A stretch of 41,992 nucleotides of DNA from Muricoccus nepalensis. GTDB taxonomy: Bacteria > Pseudomonadota > Alphaproteobacteria > Acetobacterales > Acetobacteraceae. Made by a program: the position numbers and the translations under genes. Below the pieces are notes generated by a model that was not told the origin of the DNA, searched no databases, and saw only the letters and a program-made list of their open reading frames with translations. Every line of letters starts with the position of its first letter. Position 1 is the stretch's first letter. This document shows positions 1 through 7,275 of the stretch, in pieces. The DNA is taken from NCBI RefSeq assembly GCF_006438825.1, contig NZ_RCZP01000043.1, positions 1 to 41,992 on the forward strand, in the 5' to 3' direction.

Positions 1-298
1 CTCGTCAGTCAGCTCCTGCGACGGCCATCCGGGAACCCCAGGCGCCCGACTTGCAAGGAGCTGAGCTACTCAGCCGCCTTGGCTCCATTTTGCCAGCATT
101 ACCGCCAGCAGCAGTCAGCCCTGTATCTGATGCACTGAAGCAGCCGCAACTGCATCGCACTGGAGCACAGGCAGGGGAGGGAAGAGGGCCAGAGACTCCT
201 GCTGCAGCTACCAAGTCTCTGGAACCCGTCTGTCCGTTTGTATTACGACTGAGTCCCACTGCTATGCAGGCCCTCGAAACGCGAGCTGCCGCTGACGG
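1..298. repeat. Terminal redundancy (copy 1 of circular overlap)
   Basis: Bases 1-298 are identical to 41695-41992. The copy begins in mid-gene and is cut off by the end of the window, so it is the overlap left by opening a circular sequence, not a biological terminal repeat. The true circle would be 41,694 bp. Confidence 0.95.
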
Positions 299-425
299 AC
301 GCACTATCACTAGCCTGATCGCTGAGGCCCTTCAGAGTGCTGGGTACGCCGTCGAAGGTTATGATTTGCGGGACCGTAGGAAGCGCCGAAACTACCAAGC
401 AATGGCAGCAAGCCTCGGTGGCTGA
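1..425 (+). CDS. ParB/ParG-like partition partner, C-terminal part (gene crosses the circular junction)
   Basis: This is the downstream part of a 150-residue protein whose ATG is at 41667. Joining 41667-41694 to 1-425 gives one open frame of 453 nt ending in TGA. The N-terminal two thirds are Ala/Pro/Gln-rich and probably flexible. The last roughly 65 residues begin with a strand-like FVLRLSPTAM and two helices (TITSLIAEALQSAGY), as in a ribbon-helix-helix DNA-binding fold, and end in a basic tail. It lies directly after parA and is flanked by AGATATCT dyads, so it is most likely the centromere-binding and autoregulating partner of ParA (ParG/small ParB type). An in-frame TTG at 51 is internal and not the real start. 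No canonical ParB nuclease domain is present. Confidence 0.75.
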   Translation, partial: RQSAPATAIREPQAPDLQGAELLSRLGSILPALPPAAVSPVSDALKQPQLHRTGAQAGEGRGPETPAAATKSLEPVCPFVLRLSPTAMQALETRAAADGRTITSLIAEALQSAGYAVEGYDLRDRRKRRNYQAMAASLGG

Positions 426-697
426 CGCGTATCATGTGCGAGGAGGAATTGCTTCCAACGCAAACTCCACAGCTTGACGTCAACAGATAGCTTAGATATC
501 TGATACCTTAGTTAGCTTTGCTGAGAGCTAGAGTACTCCTGTACATGGCGCAGTGTTGCTGTCCTGCCGAAGGCAGTGATCCAGAATAGTGCTCTCAACT
601 AACAAAGCTGATGCGGAGTGAATCAGACGGCCTTGCACTCGCATCGGGCCACGGCATGTCCTTTCCGTGCTGAACAGGATCGACGGGAGAAATCGAA
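426..697. promoter_or_regulatory. Intergenic region with parS-like dyad and an imperfect hairpin
   Basis: No convincing gene. At 492-503 lies TTAGATATCTGA followed by TACC, the same motif seen on both sides of parA, which makes this the fourth site of the partition cluster. An imperfect inverted repeat (AGCTTTG..GAGAGC near 514-528 against GCTCTC..CAAAGCT near 590-610) could form a long hairpin, perhaps ending the parAB transcript. Function is inferred from motif sharing only. Confidence 0.5.
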
Positions 698-1489
698 GTG
701 ACCGGATCAGGTGTGCAGCCGGCTCGGAAGCGTACGCTGTGGGATTCGATGTCGGAGCAGCTGGATCAGATGTACCAACAGGGGAAGCTCGGCGAGCGAG
801 GTCGGAACGGTGAATTCTACTCTGCCGTCTACCTGGACTCCCAGACGCTTGGTGCGCTGGATGCGATCGGAGGAGGGTCGAGCCGGAGTGAAACGGCCCG
901 TGAGGTTGTCACCCGCTACACTGCTATGGCCACGGCGCTTCTGCCGGACCTCACGCCTGAAGAGTGGCTAGTCGTGCTGCACGCAACGGCGGGGCCGGTC
1001 AGAAGCTACGCCGGGCCGCGGGCAGCACTGCTTGGCTATTTCTACGACGAAGACGAGGAGCCCGGCCCGATTGTCCTGGCACTGGTGCGCAAGCTGTCGC
1101 GTCTCGGCGACGCTGAGGCAGCTGCAGTATTGCATTTCAATGACCGTTACTGGGCTGGCGATAAAGCGGCACGAGCCATAGTCCACCCGGTACCAACCGG
1201 GCTTCCTGAGGTCGTGGGCACCCTAGTAACCAACTGCGGGTACGACGCACTCATAATCACGGACATGGGCGGCTCGCGGCTACACACGATCAACAGCCCT
1301 GAGGCGTTCCGTGCCGCCCTTATGGTCGGAACCGAGCAGGACCTTGGTCGCTGGGACGGCAGGCTGATGAATGAGGCCTTCGATCCTCAACACGCCGGCA
1401 ACGTTCTGGCCGTTAACGACGGAACCAAGCTAACCGTCGTCGATGAGGAGAAGCTGGCTGCTCGCCAAGCATTCTGGCGAGACTGGTGA
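698..1489 (+). CDS. Hypothetical protein with an RHH-like N-terminal segment
   Basis: 263 residues from a GTG start preceded by GGGAGA. Residues about 40-75 read as a short strand (YSAVYLDSQ) followed by two helices (SRSETAREVVTRYTAM), a pattern typical of ribbon-helix-helix proteins. The rest is an acidic, mixed alpha/beta segment that I do not recognise. It follows the partition genes in the same direction and ends 10 bases before the tRNA gene. A DNA-binding accessory or stability role is possible, but only the RHH-like segment supports it. Confidence 0.6.
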   Translation: MTGSGVQPARKRTLWDSMSEQLDQMYQQGKLGERGRNGEFYSAVYLDSQTLGALDAIGGGSSRSETAREVVTRYTAMATALLPDLTPEEWLVVLHATAGPVRSYAGPRAALLGYFYDEDEEPGPIVLALVRKLSRLGDAEAAAVLHFNDRYWAGDKAARAIVHPVPTGLPEVVGTLVTNCGYDALIITDMGGSRLHTINSPEAFRAALMVGTEQDLGRWDGRLMNEAFDPQHAGNVLAVNDGTKLTVVDEEKLAARQAFWRDW

Positions 1490-1499
1490 CAGCGTACAT

Positions 1500-1571
1500 T
1501 GGGGGCGGCAGGAATCGAACCTGCGATGAGAGTGTTATGAGCACCCGGCCTTACCGCTTGGCGACACCCCC
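1500..1571 (-). tRNA. tRNA with anticodon CAT (Met or Ile2)
   Basis: The minus strand folds into a full 72-nt cloverleaf. The acceptor GGGGGTG pairs with CGCCCCC (one G-T pair). The D-arm is GCC/GGC around AAGCGGTAA. The anticodon stem GGGTG/CACTC holds loop CTCATAA, so the anticodon is CAT. The T-arm GCAGG-TTCGATT-CCTGC is perfect, the discriminator is A, and CCA is not encoded. The 5' half resembles bacterial tRNA-Gln backbones. CAT can be elongator Met or lysidine-modified Ile2; sequence alone does not decide. The strong T- and acceptor stems argue against a decayed relic. Confidence 0.85.
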
Positions 1572-1622
1572 GTAGTCGTGCGGGTCAGCTTCTCCTGACC
1601 CGCAGCGTGTATCGATCCTTCA

Positions 1623-1937
1623 CTATGCGGCCCTGCTTCCTTCACCGTCGACGTTCGGTGTCCGGGCCGACAGGGAAGGGGAAATTTCGAATTGGCGAGC
1701 CTGGTGCTCGAGTACCGCTTCGATGCGCCCAATCCCATCGCAGATCTGAGTGAGGAGGTCGTGGCAGGCGGCGTTCCTCGCCGCCGGCGAGGCATCAGCT
1801 CGTGTGCCGGGCCGCGGCAGCAGACCGGCAATCCCCTCCACAAGCGAACCCATCGCGAGCACCAGTTCGGAGACCGACTGACTTTGCTGAGCCTGCTCAG
1901 CGAGCAAGCGGTCGAGCTTGGCATGCACAGATATCAT
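1623..1937 (-). CDS. Small helical hypothetical protein
   Basis: About 104 residues from ATG at 1937, preceded by GTGAGG at good spacing; an in-frame GTG at 1961 would add eight residues. The product is helical with a Gln/Ser-rich coiled-coil-like stretch (KLDRLLAEQAQQSQSVSELV) and a second helix near the C-terminus (DGIGRIEAVLEHQARQFE). It resembles in style the 94-residue protein next to the MOBF relaxase, which may mean a relaxosome-type accessory role. It is divergent from the gene at 2098. No family recognised. Confidence 0.55.
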   Translation of the reverse strand: MISVHAKLDRLLAEQAQQSQSVSELVLAMGSLVEGIAGLLPRPGTRADASPAARNAACHDLLTQICDGIGRIEAVLEHQARQFEISPSLSARTPNVDGEGSRAA

Positions 1938-2097
1938 TGCGGCCTCACTGATGTTGAGCACCCTGAGAGGGCGGTGGAACCGCTACACGATAGCTACACT
2001 GCCACTTCATGTCGCGAGAAAACTTACACACATCGGTTATGTTTTCCTGCTACAATGAGTCTGTGCCAGGATCATCCCTGGATTCTGGGAGACGACG

Positions 2098-2388
2098 GTG
2101 GCCACACCGAAAGATGAGGAGCTGATCGAGCGAATAGCCAGGGCATCAGCCCAAGGGAAAGGCAGATCGCCGCTCTATCGATGGATGCGGGAGCACTACG
2201 ATCGCCTGGTGCCGCTGCTGGATAGACCCGACTGGGAGGCCGTCGCCGCCGAGTTTCAGGCTGCCGGCATTACACACGGGGGATCTGGTGCGACGTTGAG
2301 CGCTACAACGACACGGCAAACATGGTGGAAAGTTAAGCGGGACCTGCGCAAGCTGGATGCGAGTGACAATGAAGGAGGAGGATCGTGA
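2098..2388 (+). CDS. Small conserved plasmid protein, possible transfer accessory
   Basis: 96 residues from a GTG preceded by GGGAGA. The central SPLYRWMREHYDRLVPLLDR followed by a WEAVAAEFQAAGI-type helix and RQTWWKVKRDL is a pattern I associate with small proteins encoded beside transfer genes in alphaproteobacterial plasmids, but I cannot name a family. Its stop overlaps the start of the next membrane gene (GTGATG), so 2098-2851 looks like one transcript running towards the DotA/TraY gene. A TACAAT at 2051-2056 is a possible -10 element. Confidence 0.65.
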   Translation: MATPKDEELIERIARASAQGKGRSPLYRWMREHYDRLVPLLDRPDWEAVAAEFQAAGITHGGSGATLSATTTRQTWWKVKRDLRKLDASDNEGGGS

Positions 2389-2600
2389 TGGCGCGGCTGT
2401 GGACGATGTTGAGGTGGCTGGATGTCAGCTTCTTGCCGGTGGCAGCGCTGCTCTGGACCCTGATCGCTATGGCTGAGGCAGTTGGCCTAGCCGCGGTCGG
2501 GAGCGCCGTTCTGCCGCCTGCAGCTTCTCTGCCCTTGGCCCTTGCGGCCTTCGCTCTGACTGCAAGCGACGCACAAGGGCGCCTGGCGCGCCACAGCTGA
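2385..2600 (+). CDS. Small membrane protein (two predicted membrane segments)
   Basis: 71 residues with two hydrophobic stretches: about residues 13-37 (FLPVAALLWTLIAMAEAVGL) and 40-60 (VLPPAASLPLALAAFAL). Start is GTG at 2385 or the adjacent in-frame ATG at 2388, preceded by GGAGGAGGA inside the end of the upstream gene, so translation is probably coupled. No signal-peptidase or lipobox motif is seen. Its place before the DotA/TraY gene suggests an inner-membrane partner. Function unknown. Confidence 0.6.
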   Translation: MMARLWTMLRWLDVSFLPVAALLWTLIAMAEAVGLAAVGSAVLPPAASLPLALAAFALTASDAQGRLARHS

Positions 2601-2611
2601 GGAGACTGATC

Positions 2612-2851
2612 GTGGATCCAGTTACGCTTGGGCAGCACGCAGGCCCAATGATCATCACAGTCGGCCTGGCCATGCTCGCTGTAACGTTCGCCTGTGGCCT
2701 ACGAGCAGCCGGTGCTGTGGCCACCCTGGTACTAGGGGGAGCCCTCGTCCGCGAAGCGCGGACCAACGCTCTGCGTGTCCTGGGCCAGTGCGTCCTCGCT
2801 TGGAGCATCTTTGCGGCGCTCGGCGTTGTGGCGATTTACGCTAGCGCCTAG
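2612..2851 (+). CDS. Small membrane protein (two to three membrane segments)
   Basis: 79 residues from GTG, preceded by GAGGAGAC. Hydrophobic segments at about 10-30 (PMIITVGLAMLAVTFACGL), 33-46 and 58-77 (VLGQCVLAWSIFAALGVVAI). It follows the previous membrane gene by 11 bases in the same direction. Two tiny membrane proteins immediately before a large DotA/TraY protein suggest a membrane complex or pilin-like subunits. No family recognised. Confidence 0.6.
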   Translation: MDPVTLGQHAGPMIITVGLAMLAVTFACGLRAAGAVATLVLGGALVREARTNALRVLGQCVLAWSIFAALGVVAIYASA

Positions 2852-2939
2852 GTCGTCTGCCCGCTGCCTGAGAAAACTGGCCCATAACTCTACGGGCGAA
2901 ACTAAAAGTTACGGGTGCCCGGAGCACAATAGCTGCGGT

Positions 2940-2972
2940 TCCTCGTCGTCGGGCGAGAACCTCCGACGAGGA
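2940..2972 (+). promoter_or_regulatory. Hairpin overlapping the ribosome binding site of the DotA/TraY gene
   Basis: TCCTCGTCG (2940-2948) is the exact reverse complement of CGACGAGGA (2964-2972). The 3' arm overlaps the strong GAGGAGG Shine-Dalgarno sequence just before ATG 2981, so folding would hide the ribosome binding site. Confidence 0.45.
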
Positions 2973-2980
2973 GGGGCGGC

Positions 2981-5053
2981 ATGTTCAACAATATCCCTGG
3001 ACTGCCGGCCTATGATCCGGCCAATCCTGAGCCGTTTTTGCTCTTCATCCGGGGACTGTTCAACTTCCCCTTGATCGGGCAGCTGGCCCTCTACCTGAAT
3101 GCCGCCGCGCTCATGGCTTTCTCTCTCCTTGCCGTATACGCAACGGTAAGCGGTGTGATCTCCAGCGCGTCAAAAGGGCAGGTCCTTGGCGAGCAGGGGA
3201 GGGTGGCTTGGGTTCCAGTGCGCCTCCTGTTTGCGGCCGTGCTCCTCGTTCCCACTGGCAACGGGTGGTCGGTCGGCCAGGTGGCCGTGATCCAGGTCGC
3301 GGAGGAGGGAGTGCAGCTGGCTTCCCGTATTTGGGCAAAGCTCCAAATGCAGGTTCCTCGGCAGGTCGCCGCCAGTGCAGTCGGGCGGCTTTCAGATGAC
3401 CAGGCGCGCCAGGTCGTGTGGGATGACCTCGAAAACGCAATCTGCCGGTACGAGTACGTCAAAATGACGCGGCGGTCGCTGCAGCTACAGACCACCGATC
3501 GCCGCTCCGCTTACTACTACCAGGAGCCCGGCGGCTGGTTTGCGTCCGGCACTACACGGTATCCGTGCGGCGAAGTGAATTTCCCCGTCGCTGATGCCAC
3601 AACCGCACCGGGCCTACAGGTGCTCATAAATGCCCAGCGAGACACCTATTTTCGGTCTGTGGCAGGCCAGATCGACGCGATCGCCAAGGCGAGGGTCACG
3701 GGCGGAGATCCTGACAATCTGTTTAGCGCTGGTCCGCTCGACTACGCTGCCGTGGAGCAGGTCGTCCAAACTTACGCCGCAGCTTTGCGAGACCTAGTCC
3801 GGCTGGTGCCCGACAGCTCGCCCGTAACGACATCATGGACCCTGGCTGGGTCGCGCTGGAATGAGATGGCCCGATCCGCTGCGGCAATCCGCAATGGAGC
3901 CCTCTCCCTGCCGACGCATCGGCTCGTATCGTGGGACAAGCTAGCTGCGGAAACAGAGGCGCGCACGGCGGTGCGGGCGCCACTAATTTCGCGAGTTGAG
4001 GGACATCGCAAAGCTCTCGCGGATGGGCGTGCGATGGGTGCCGGAGCAACCGGCCAGGCCTCCACGATCATCATGTCCAGCCCGAGCTCGGCTGCGTCCG
4101 CTCCTGCTCAGCAGACAGAAACCGCAGAAGGCCTTCTGGACAAGGTGTTGGGCTGGGCCGCAGATCAGGTGAAAGCGGTGACCGACGTGTACCTGTCAAT
4201 TCGGGCAAGCCTCCCTGACATGGCGCTGTCTGTCGTGGGTGCTGGTACGCCTGGCGCCAGCCCAGTTCAGGTCCTCGTTAACACCGGCCACACAATGCTG
4301 TTCGTTGGCCTGACAGGCGTAGCCCTCGCCGACGGCAGCGAGCACGGGCTGCTCTCATCCATTCCGGGCGTGGGCAATGCAATCGGCGCAATCTCCGGCG
4401 TCCTGAAACCCCTGATGTGGGCGATGACCACCACCGGGTTTACACTGGCGTACATTCTGCCGCTGACTCCATTCTCGGTCTGGATTACCTCTGTCGTCAG
4501 CTACCTGGTGCTAGTCTGGACAACGATTCTGGCCGTCCCTGTCGTCGCTCTCTCGCATGTAAAGCTCGAAGGGGATGGATGGATTCCAAGCGCTGCGGCC
4601 GCGGGATGGGTAGCAGTCCTGCGGATCGGCCTAACGCCAGTTATGATGCTGGTCTCCCTAATCGTGGGGTACACGGTCGTGGAGTTCTCTGCAGCGATTT
4701 TGCTTCAGGGCTTCATCCCGGTTTTCACGGATGTCAGTGCCGGGCAGCGGTTCGTTTTCATCGGCTGGATCATCGCCGGCATCGTGCTTACGTTTCTGCT
4801 GCTAAGCATTTTCTGGATGTGCTTCAGCCTGATCTCCTCGCTTAGTGAGAGCGTGCTGATGCTGGCCCTGGGCTCAGCAGGTAACATTAGGCCTGAGGGT
4901 CACGGGCAGAACACGCATTTGAGGCTGCCTAACTTGCCCGCCGTTGGCAGGCCTCTCACCAGGCCCGCTGGTAACTTCCCCAAGCGGCCCTCAATCTCCC
5001 CAGGTATTTCGCCTTCCGGCGGTGCTCCTGGCGCTTCTCAGCAGCGGCGGTAG
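2981..5053 (+). CDS. DotA/TraY-family integral membrane protein (orphan)
   Basis: 690 residues, ATG with GACGAGGAGG upstream. The N-terminus has a membrane segment (LNAAALMAFSLLAVYATVSG, about 38-57) followed by the diagnostic PVRLLFAAVLLVPTGNGWS segment (about 80-98), then a soluble domain to about residue 400, and at least four further membrane segments between about 440 and 650, ending in a Pro/Arg-rich cytoplasmic tail. This layout matches DotA of Legionella and TraY of IncI plasmids, polytopic inner-membrane components of type IVB systems. Here all other secretion genes are type IVA and lie 16 kb away, so this gene is an orphan of its class. It may act in mating-pair contact, be the target of exclusion, or belong to a separate small system. 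Confidence 0.8.
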   Translation: MFNNIPGLPAYDPANPEPFLLFIRGLFNFPLIGQLALYLNAAALMAFSLLAVYATVSGVISSASKGQVLGEQGRVAWVPVRLLFAAVLLVPTGNGWSVGQVAVIQVAEEGVQLASRIWAKLQMQVPRQVAASAVGRLSDDQARQVVWDDLENAICRYEYVKMTRRSLQLQTTDRRSAYYYQEPGGWFASGTTRYPCGEVNFPVADATTAPGLQVLINAQRDTYFRSVAGQIDAIAKARVTGGDPDNLFSAGPLDYAAVEQVVQTYAAALRDLVRLVPDSSPVTTSWTLAGSRWNEMARSAAAIRNGALSLPTHRLVSWDKLAAETEARTAVRAPLISRVEGHRKALADGRAMGAGATGQASTIIMSSPSSAASAPAQQTETAEGLLDKVLGWAADQVKAVTDVYLSIRASLPDMALSVVGAGTPGASPVQVLVNTGHTMLFVGLTGVALADGSEHGLLSSIPGVGNAIGAISGVLKPLMWAMTTTGFTLAYILPLTPFSVWITSVVSYLVLVWTTILAVPVVALSHVKLEGDGWIPSAAAAGWVAVLRIGLTPVMMLVSLIVGYTVVEFSAAILLQGFIPVFTDVSAGQRFVFIGWIIAGIVLTFLLLSIFWMCFSLISSLSESVLMLALGSAGNIRPEGHGQNTHLRLPNLPAVGRPLTRPAGNFPKRPSISPGISPSGGAPGASQQRR

Positions 5054-5056
5054 GCC

Positions 5057-5533
5057 ATGGCCCAGACTTCCTCTCTCACCATACCAGACCGCCTGCTGCC
5101 CTGGCGGGTGGCCCGGCGCCGGGTGCGTCAGCTCAGAGACGATGTTGCCGTTCTCGGTAGCGCTGTGCGCTCCATTGGCTCGCCCGGAACCTCTGGTGCT
5201 CCGATCATCGAGTCCGAAGAGTCGTTCGAGGCGGCCGTGGAGCGCCTCGGCTGGACGGACGCTGCTCTGGCCACCCGGGCTCGTACCCTCTGTCAGGCAG
5301 CGACGCTGATGCTCGGCGTATCGGTCGCGTTGGGCGTCTACACCGCTTGGCTGGCGCTCTCCGCAGTCGACGGCATTGGACTGCTGTCTGCAGCCGGCGC
5401 GGCCGTCCTGACCGTCTTGCTGGCTTGCAGAGGCCTGAAAGCGGGCTGGCAGCACCGCCAGCTGCGCGAGCGTCGTTGGATCCGGTTTCAGGACTACTTG
5501 AAGGAGTGGCGCGACATCGTCCCGTCGGGTTAG
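5057..5533 (+). CDS. Membrane protein in the TraX position after DotA/TraY
   Basis: 158 residues, starting 4 bases after the DotA/TraY stop, so probably co-translated. Residues 1-70 are soluble (RRRVRQLRDDVAVLGSAVRS helix). Two membrane segments follow (about 80-102, QAATLMLGVSVALGVYTAWL, and 108-128), then a basic amphipathic C-terminus (GWQHRQLRERRWIRFQDYL). In IncI plasmids traX accompanies traY and encodes a membrane protein; size, topology and position fit, but I see no decisive motif. Its 3' end overlaps by 4 bases the convergent gene ending at 5530. Confidence 0.6.
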   Translation: MAQTSSLTIPDRLLPWRVARRRVRQLRDDVAVLGSAVRSIGSPGTSGAPIIESEESFEAAVERLGWTDAALATRARTLCQAATLMLGVSVALGVYTAWLALSAVDGIGLLSAAGAAVLTVLLACRGLKAGWQHRQLRERRWIRFQDYLKEWRDIVPSG

Positions 5534-5724
5534 GGCGAGCTCGAGCCTTCCAGCCAAGCACCGCGGAGGTGCGCCCACTTGGCGCGCCACGTTTGGAGTA
5601 GGGGGTGCAGATCCTCGCGCCCGTGCTCGTGCACCGTCACTTCCAGGTCCTCGAGCGCAGAGAATGGATCCTGCTCTGGGTCGACGGACAGCTGCAGATG
5701 CAGGTCCCATTCCTCGGCTGTCAT
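5530..5724 (-). CDS. Small acidic hypothetical protein
   Basis: 64 residues from ATG at 5724, preceded by AGGGGGA seven bases upstream; the longer reading from 5778 lacks such a site. Sequence MTAEEWDLHLQL... is acidic with several Trp and His and no membrane segment. Convergent with the TraX-position gene. Unknown function. Confidence 0.5.
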   Translation of the reverse strand: MTAEEWDLHLQLSVDPEQDPFSALEDLEVTVHEHGREDLHPLLQTWRAKWAHLRGAWLEGSSSP

Positions 5725-5892
5725 TTGTGTCCCCCTACCAGATCCTCGGGTGGCTAATTGCCGCGAGGAGCAAAGCACGCAAGTGGTCTCGGCAGTCGAG
5801 CACTTTGTGTTTCTGGTGATATTGACGCTTTCGGTGTTTCTGGTGCTTTTTATTTAACCGCGTAAAAATCTGAAGTTCAGCACCGAACGGCG

Positions 5893-5921
5893 TTGACGAT
5901 ATAGGGCCAACGGCCTTATAT
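5893..5921 (+). promoter_or_regulatory. Promoter with palindromic operator (copy 1)
   Basis: TTGACG (5893-5898) and TTATAT (5916-5921) are 17 bases apart, a good sigma-70 promoter. Between and overlapping them is TAGGGCCAACGGCCTTA (5902-5918), nearly palindromic. The same arrangement and the following leader recur at 6830-6906, so a single repressor could control both genes. Confidence 0.7.
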
Positions 5922-5968
5922 AACTATTACCAGCAAGGGCATCTTGCCCGGCCGGAGAGATAACAACC

Positions 5969-6730
5969 ATGACCGACAAGACCCCGACGATGACGCTGGA
6001 AGAGGCTGCGGCCTTCATCGCGGCCGATGCCGACGCCTATTATGCGGACGGCCCCACAAACGGGGCGGAGGCGTGCGACGACGCGAAAGAGTTCGCGGAG
6101 TACTGGCTGGACGGTGTTGCCGGAGAGCTGGTGGAGAAGCTGGCGCGCGAACACGAGCTGGACGAAGACGAGTTGTCCGACGCGACCAAGGCCGCTTTGC
6201 GGGACGTTTACGACAGCGACCGCCACGGCCCGCGGATGACGCTGGAAGAGGCTGCGGCCTTCATTGTGGCCGAAGTGGATGCTGAGTATGCCGACGGCCC
6301 CCCGGACGACGCGGAGGATTGCGCCGACGCGGAGGAGTTTGCGGACCACTGGCTGGAAGGTTCTGCCGGAGAGCTGGTGGAGGAACTCGCCTGCAAGAAC
6401 GACCTGGACGAAGACGAGCTGTCCGCCGCGACCAAGGCCGCTCTGCTCGAAATCTACGACCGTGACCGCCACGGCCTGCCGATGACGCTGGAGGAGGCTG
6501 CAGCGGTCATCGCCGCGCAGGTGGACGCCGGTTATGAGGACGGCCCAACGGAGGACGCAGAGGCTTGCGACGACGCGGAGGAGTTTGCGGACTACCACCT
6601 GGAGGGGTCTGCCGGGCAACTCGTGGAGAAGTTGGCACGCGAAAACGGGCTGAACGAAGACGAATTGTCCGACGCGACCGAGGTCGCTCTGCGAGACATT
6701 TACGACACCGACCGCCACGGCCCCCGCTGA
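5969..6730 (+). CDS. Acidic protein of three tandem 82-residue units
   Basis: 253 residues, made of a 7-residue leader (MTDKTPT) and three units of exactly 82 residues (8-89, 90-171, 172-253), with no linker and the stop directly after unit 3. Each unit begins MTLEEAAA, continues with ADGP or EDGP, EEFAD or KEFAE, (A)GELVE/(A)GQLVE, (D/N)EDELS, and ends Y-D-x-DRHG. By hand count there are about 74 Asp/Glu against about 17 Lys/Arg, a net charge near -57. The helical pattern suggests small repeated domains. Such charge is typical of DNA-mimic and other anti-restriction or anti-defence proteins, but no known family is recognised. The gene has its own promoter/operator, shared in sequence with the next operon. 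RBS GGAGAGA precedes the ATG. Confidence 0.8.
   Translation: MTDKTPTMTLEEAAAFIAADADAYYADGPTNGAEACDDAKEFAEYWLDGVAGELVEKLAREHELDEDELSDATKAALRDVYDSDRHGPRMTLEEAAAFIVAEVDAEYADGPPDDAEDCADAEEFADHWLEGSAGELVEELACKNDLDEDELSAATKAALLEIYDRDRHGLPMTLEEAAAVIAAQVDAGYEDGPTEDAEACDDAEEFADYHLEGSAGQLVEKLARENGLNEDELSDATEVALRDIYDTDRHGPR
5990..6727 (+). repeat. Three tandem 246-bp coding repeats
   Basis: Units 5990-6235, 6236-6481 and 6482-6727 are equal in length, each opening with ATGACGCTGGA. They are clearly similar at DNA level yet diverged at many third positions and some amino acids, so the amplification is not recent and selection has kept the frame and the length. Confidence 0.85.
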
Positions 6731-6829
6731 TTCCACGAAAACGCCGGAATATGACGACGCTGCATCGTGGGTGGATCTCACGCTGCAGCGGCACTTCCCT
6801 GCTAGCCGGCGGCGTTTGCGGAAAACCTC

Positions 6830-6858
6830 TTGATGGATTAGGGCCAATGGCCCTATAT
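6830..6858 (+). promoter_or_regulatory. Promoter with palindromic operator (copy 2)
   Basis: TTGATG (6830-6835), a 17-base spacer and CTATAT (6853-6858), with the palindrome TAGGGCCAATGGCCCTA (6839-6855) between and over the elements; only the centre base breaks symmetry. The leader to ATG 6907 keeps the same length and blocks (ACAAGGGCA..CGCCCGGCC..GGAAGATA) as the leader at 5922-5968. Confidence 0.7.
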
Positions 6859-6906
6859 GATGCCTACCGACAAGGGCAATCACGCCCGGCCAGGAAGATA
6901 CCGATC

Positions 6907-7275
6907 ATGGTCGAACTCAAATTCCCCGATGTCACCGCCCCGGATGCGGTTTGCCTCCAGCGCGCCTCGTATTCTGAAGTATTGGCGCAGGCGTTCGCGG
7001 ATGAAGCCAGGATTGCCGAACTCAACCGCCGCAGCTGTTACGCGGAGGATGAGGGCGATCCTGAGCAAGTGAATAAGGCCGCGTCCCAGCGCGATTGCAT
7101 GGAGCTCGATGCACGGCGCGCCCACGCCAGCCAGGTCGCGCATGCCAAGCTGGCGGCGGCCTACCGCAATCTTGTGGCGGCGAGAGAGGGCGGCGACGCA
7201 GACCTGATCCGGACAGCCGAGGAGCGGGTGAAGGAGGCTCAGCAGGCCGTCGATCTCTCGAACGGCGCAACATGA
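6907..7275 (+). CDS. Hypothetical helical protein upstream of an XRE regulator
   Basis: 122 residues from ATG 6907, placed after the duplicated leader with GGAAGA upstream; the longer open frame to 6565 runs out of frame over the acidic gene and is not used. Composition is helical, with charged repeats of AAxR/K pattern at residues 60-115 (SQVAHAKLAAAYRNLVAARE), likely coiled coil. Its stop overlaps the start of the XRE gene (ATGA), so the two are translationally coupled. No family recognised. Confidence 0.6.
   Translation: MVELKFPDVTAPDAVCLQRASYSEVLAQAFADEARIAELNRRSCYAEDEGDPEQVNKAASQRDCMELDARRAHASQVAHAKLAAAYRNLVAAREGGDADLIRTAEERVKEAQQAVDLSNGAT

Noticed and set aside
1-298. Long terminal direct repeat of a linear element
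   Set aside because: The repeat begins and ends in mid-gene and exactly matches the window ends, so it is a circular overlap.
1692-2117. 141-codon open frame on the plus strand
   Set aside because: Opposes the small gene at 1623-1937 and overlaps its promoter; composition not protein-like.
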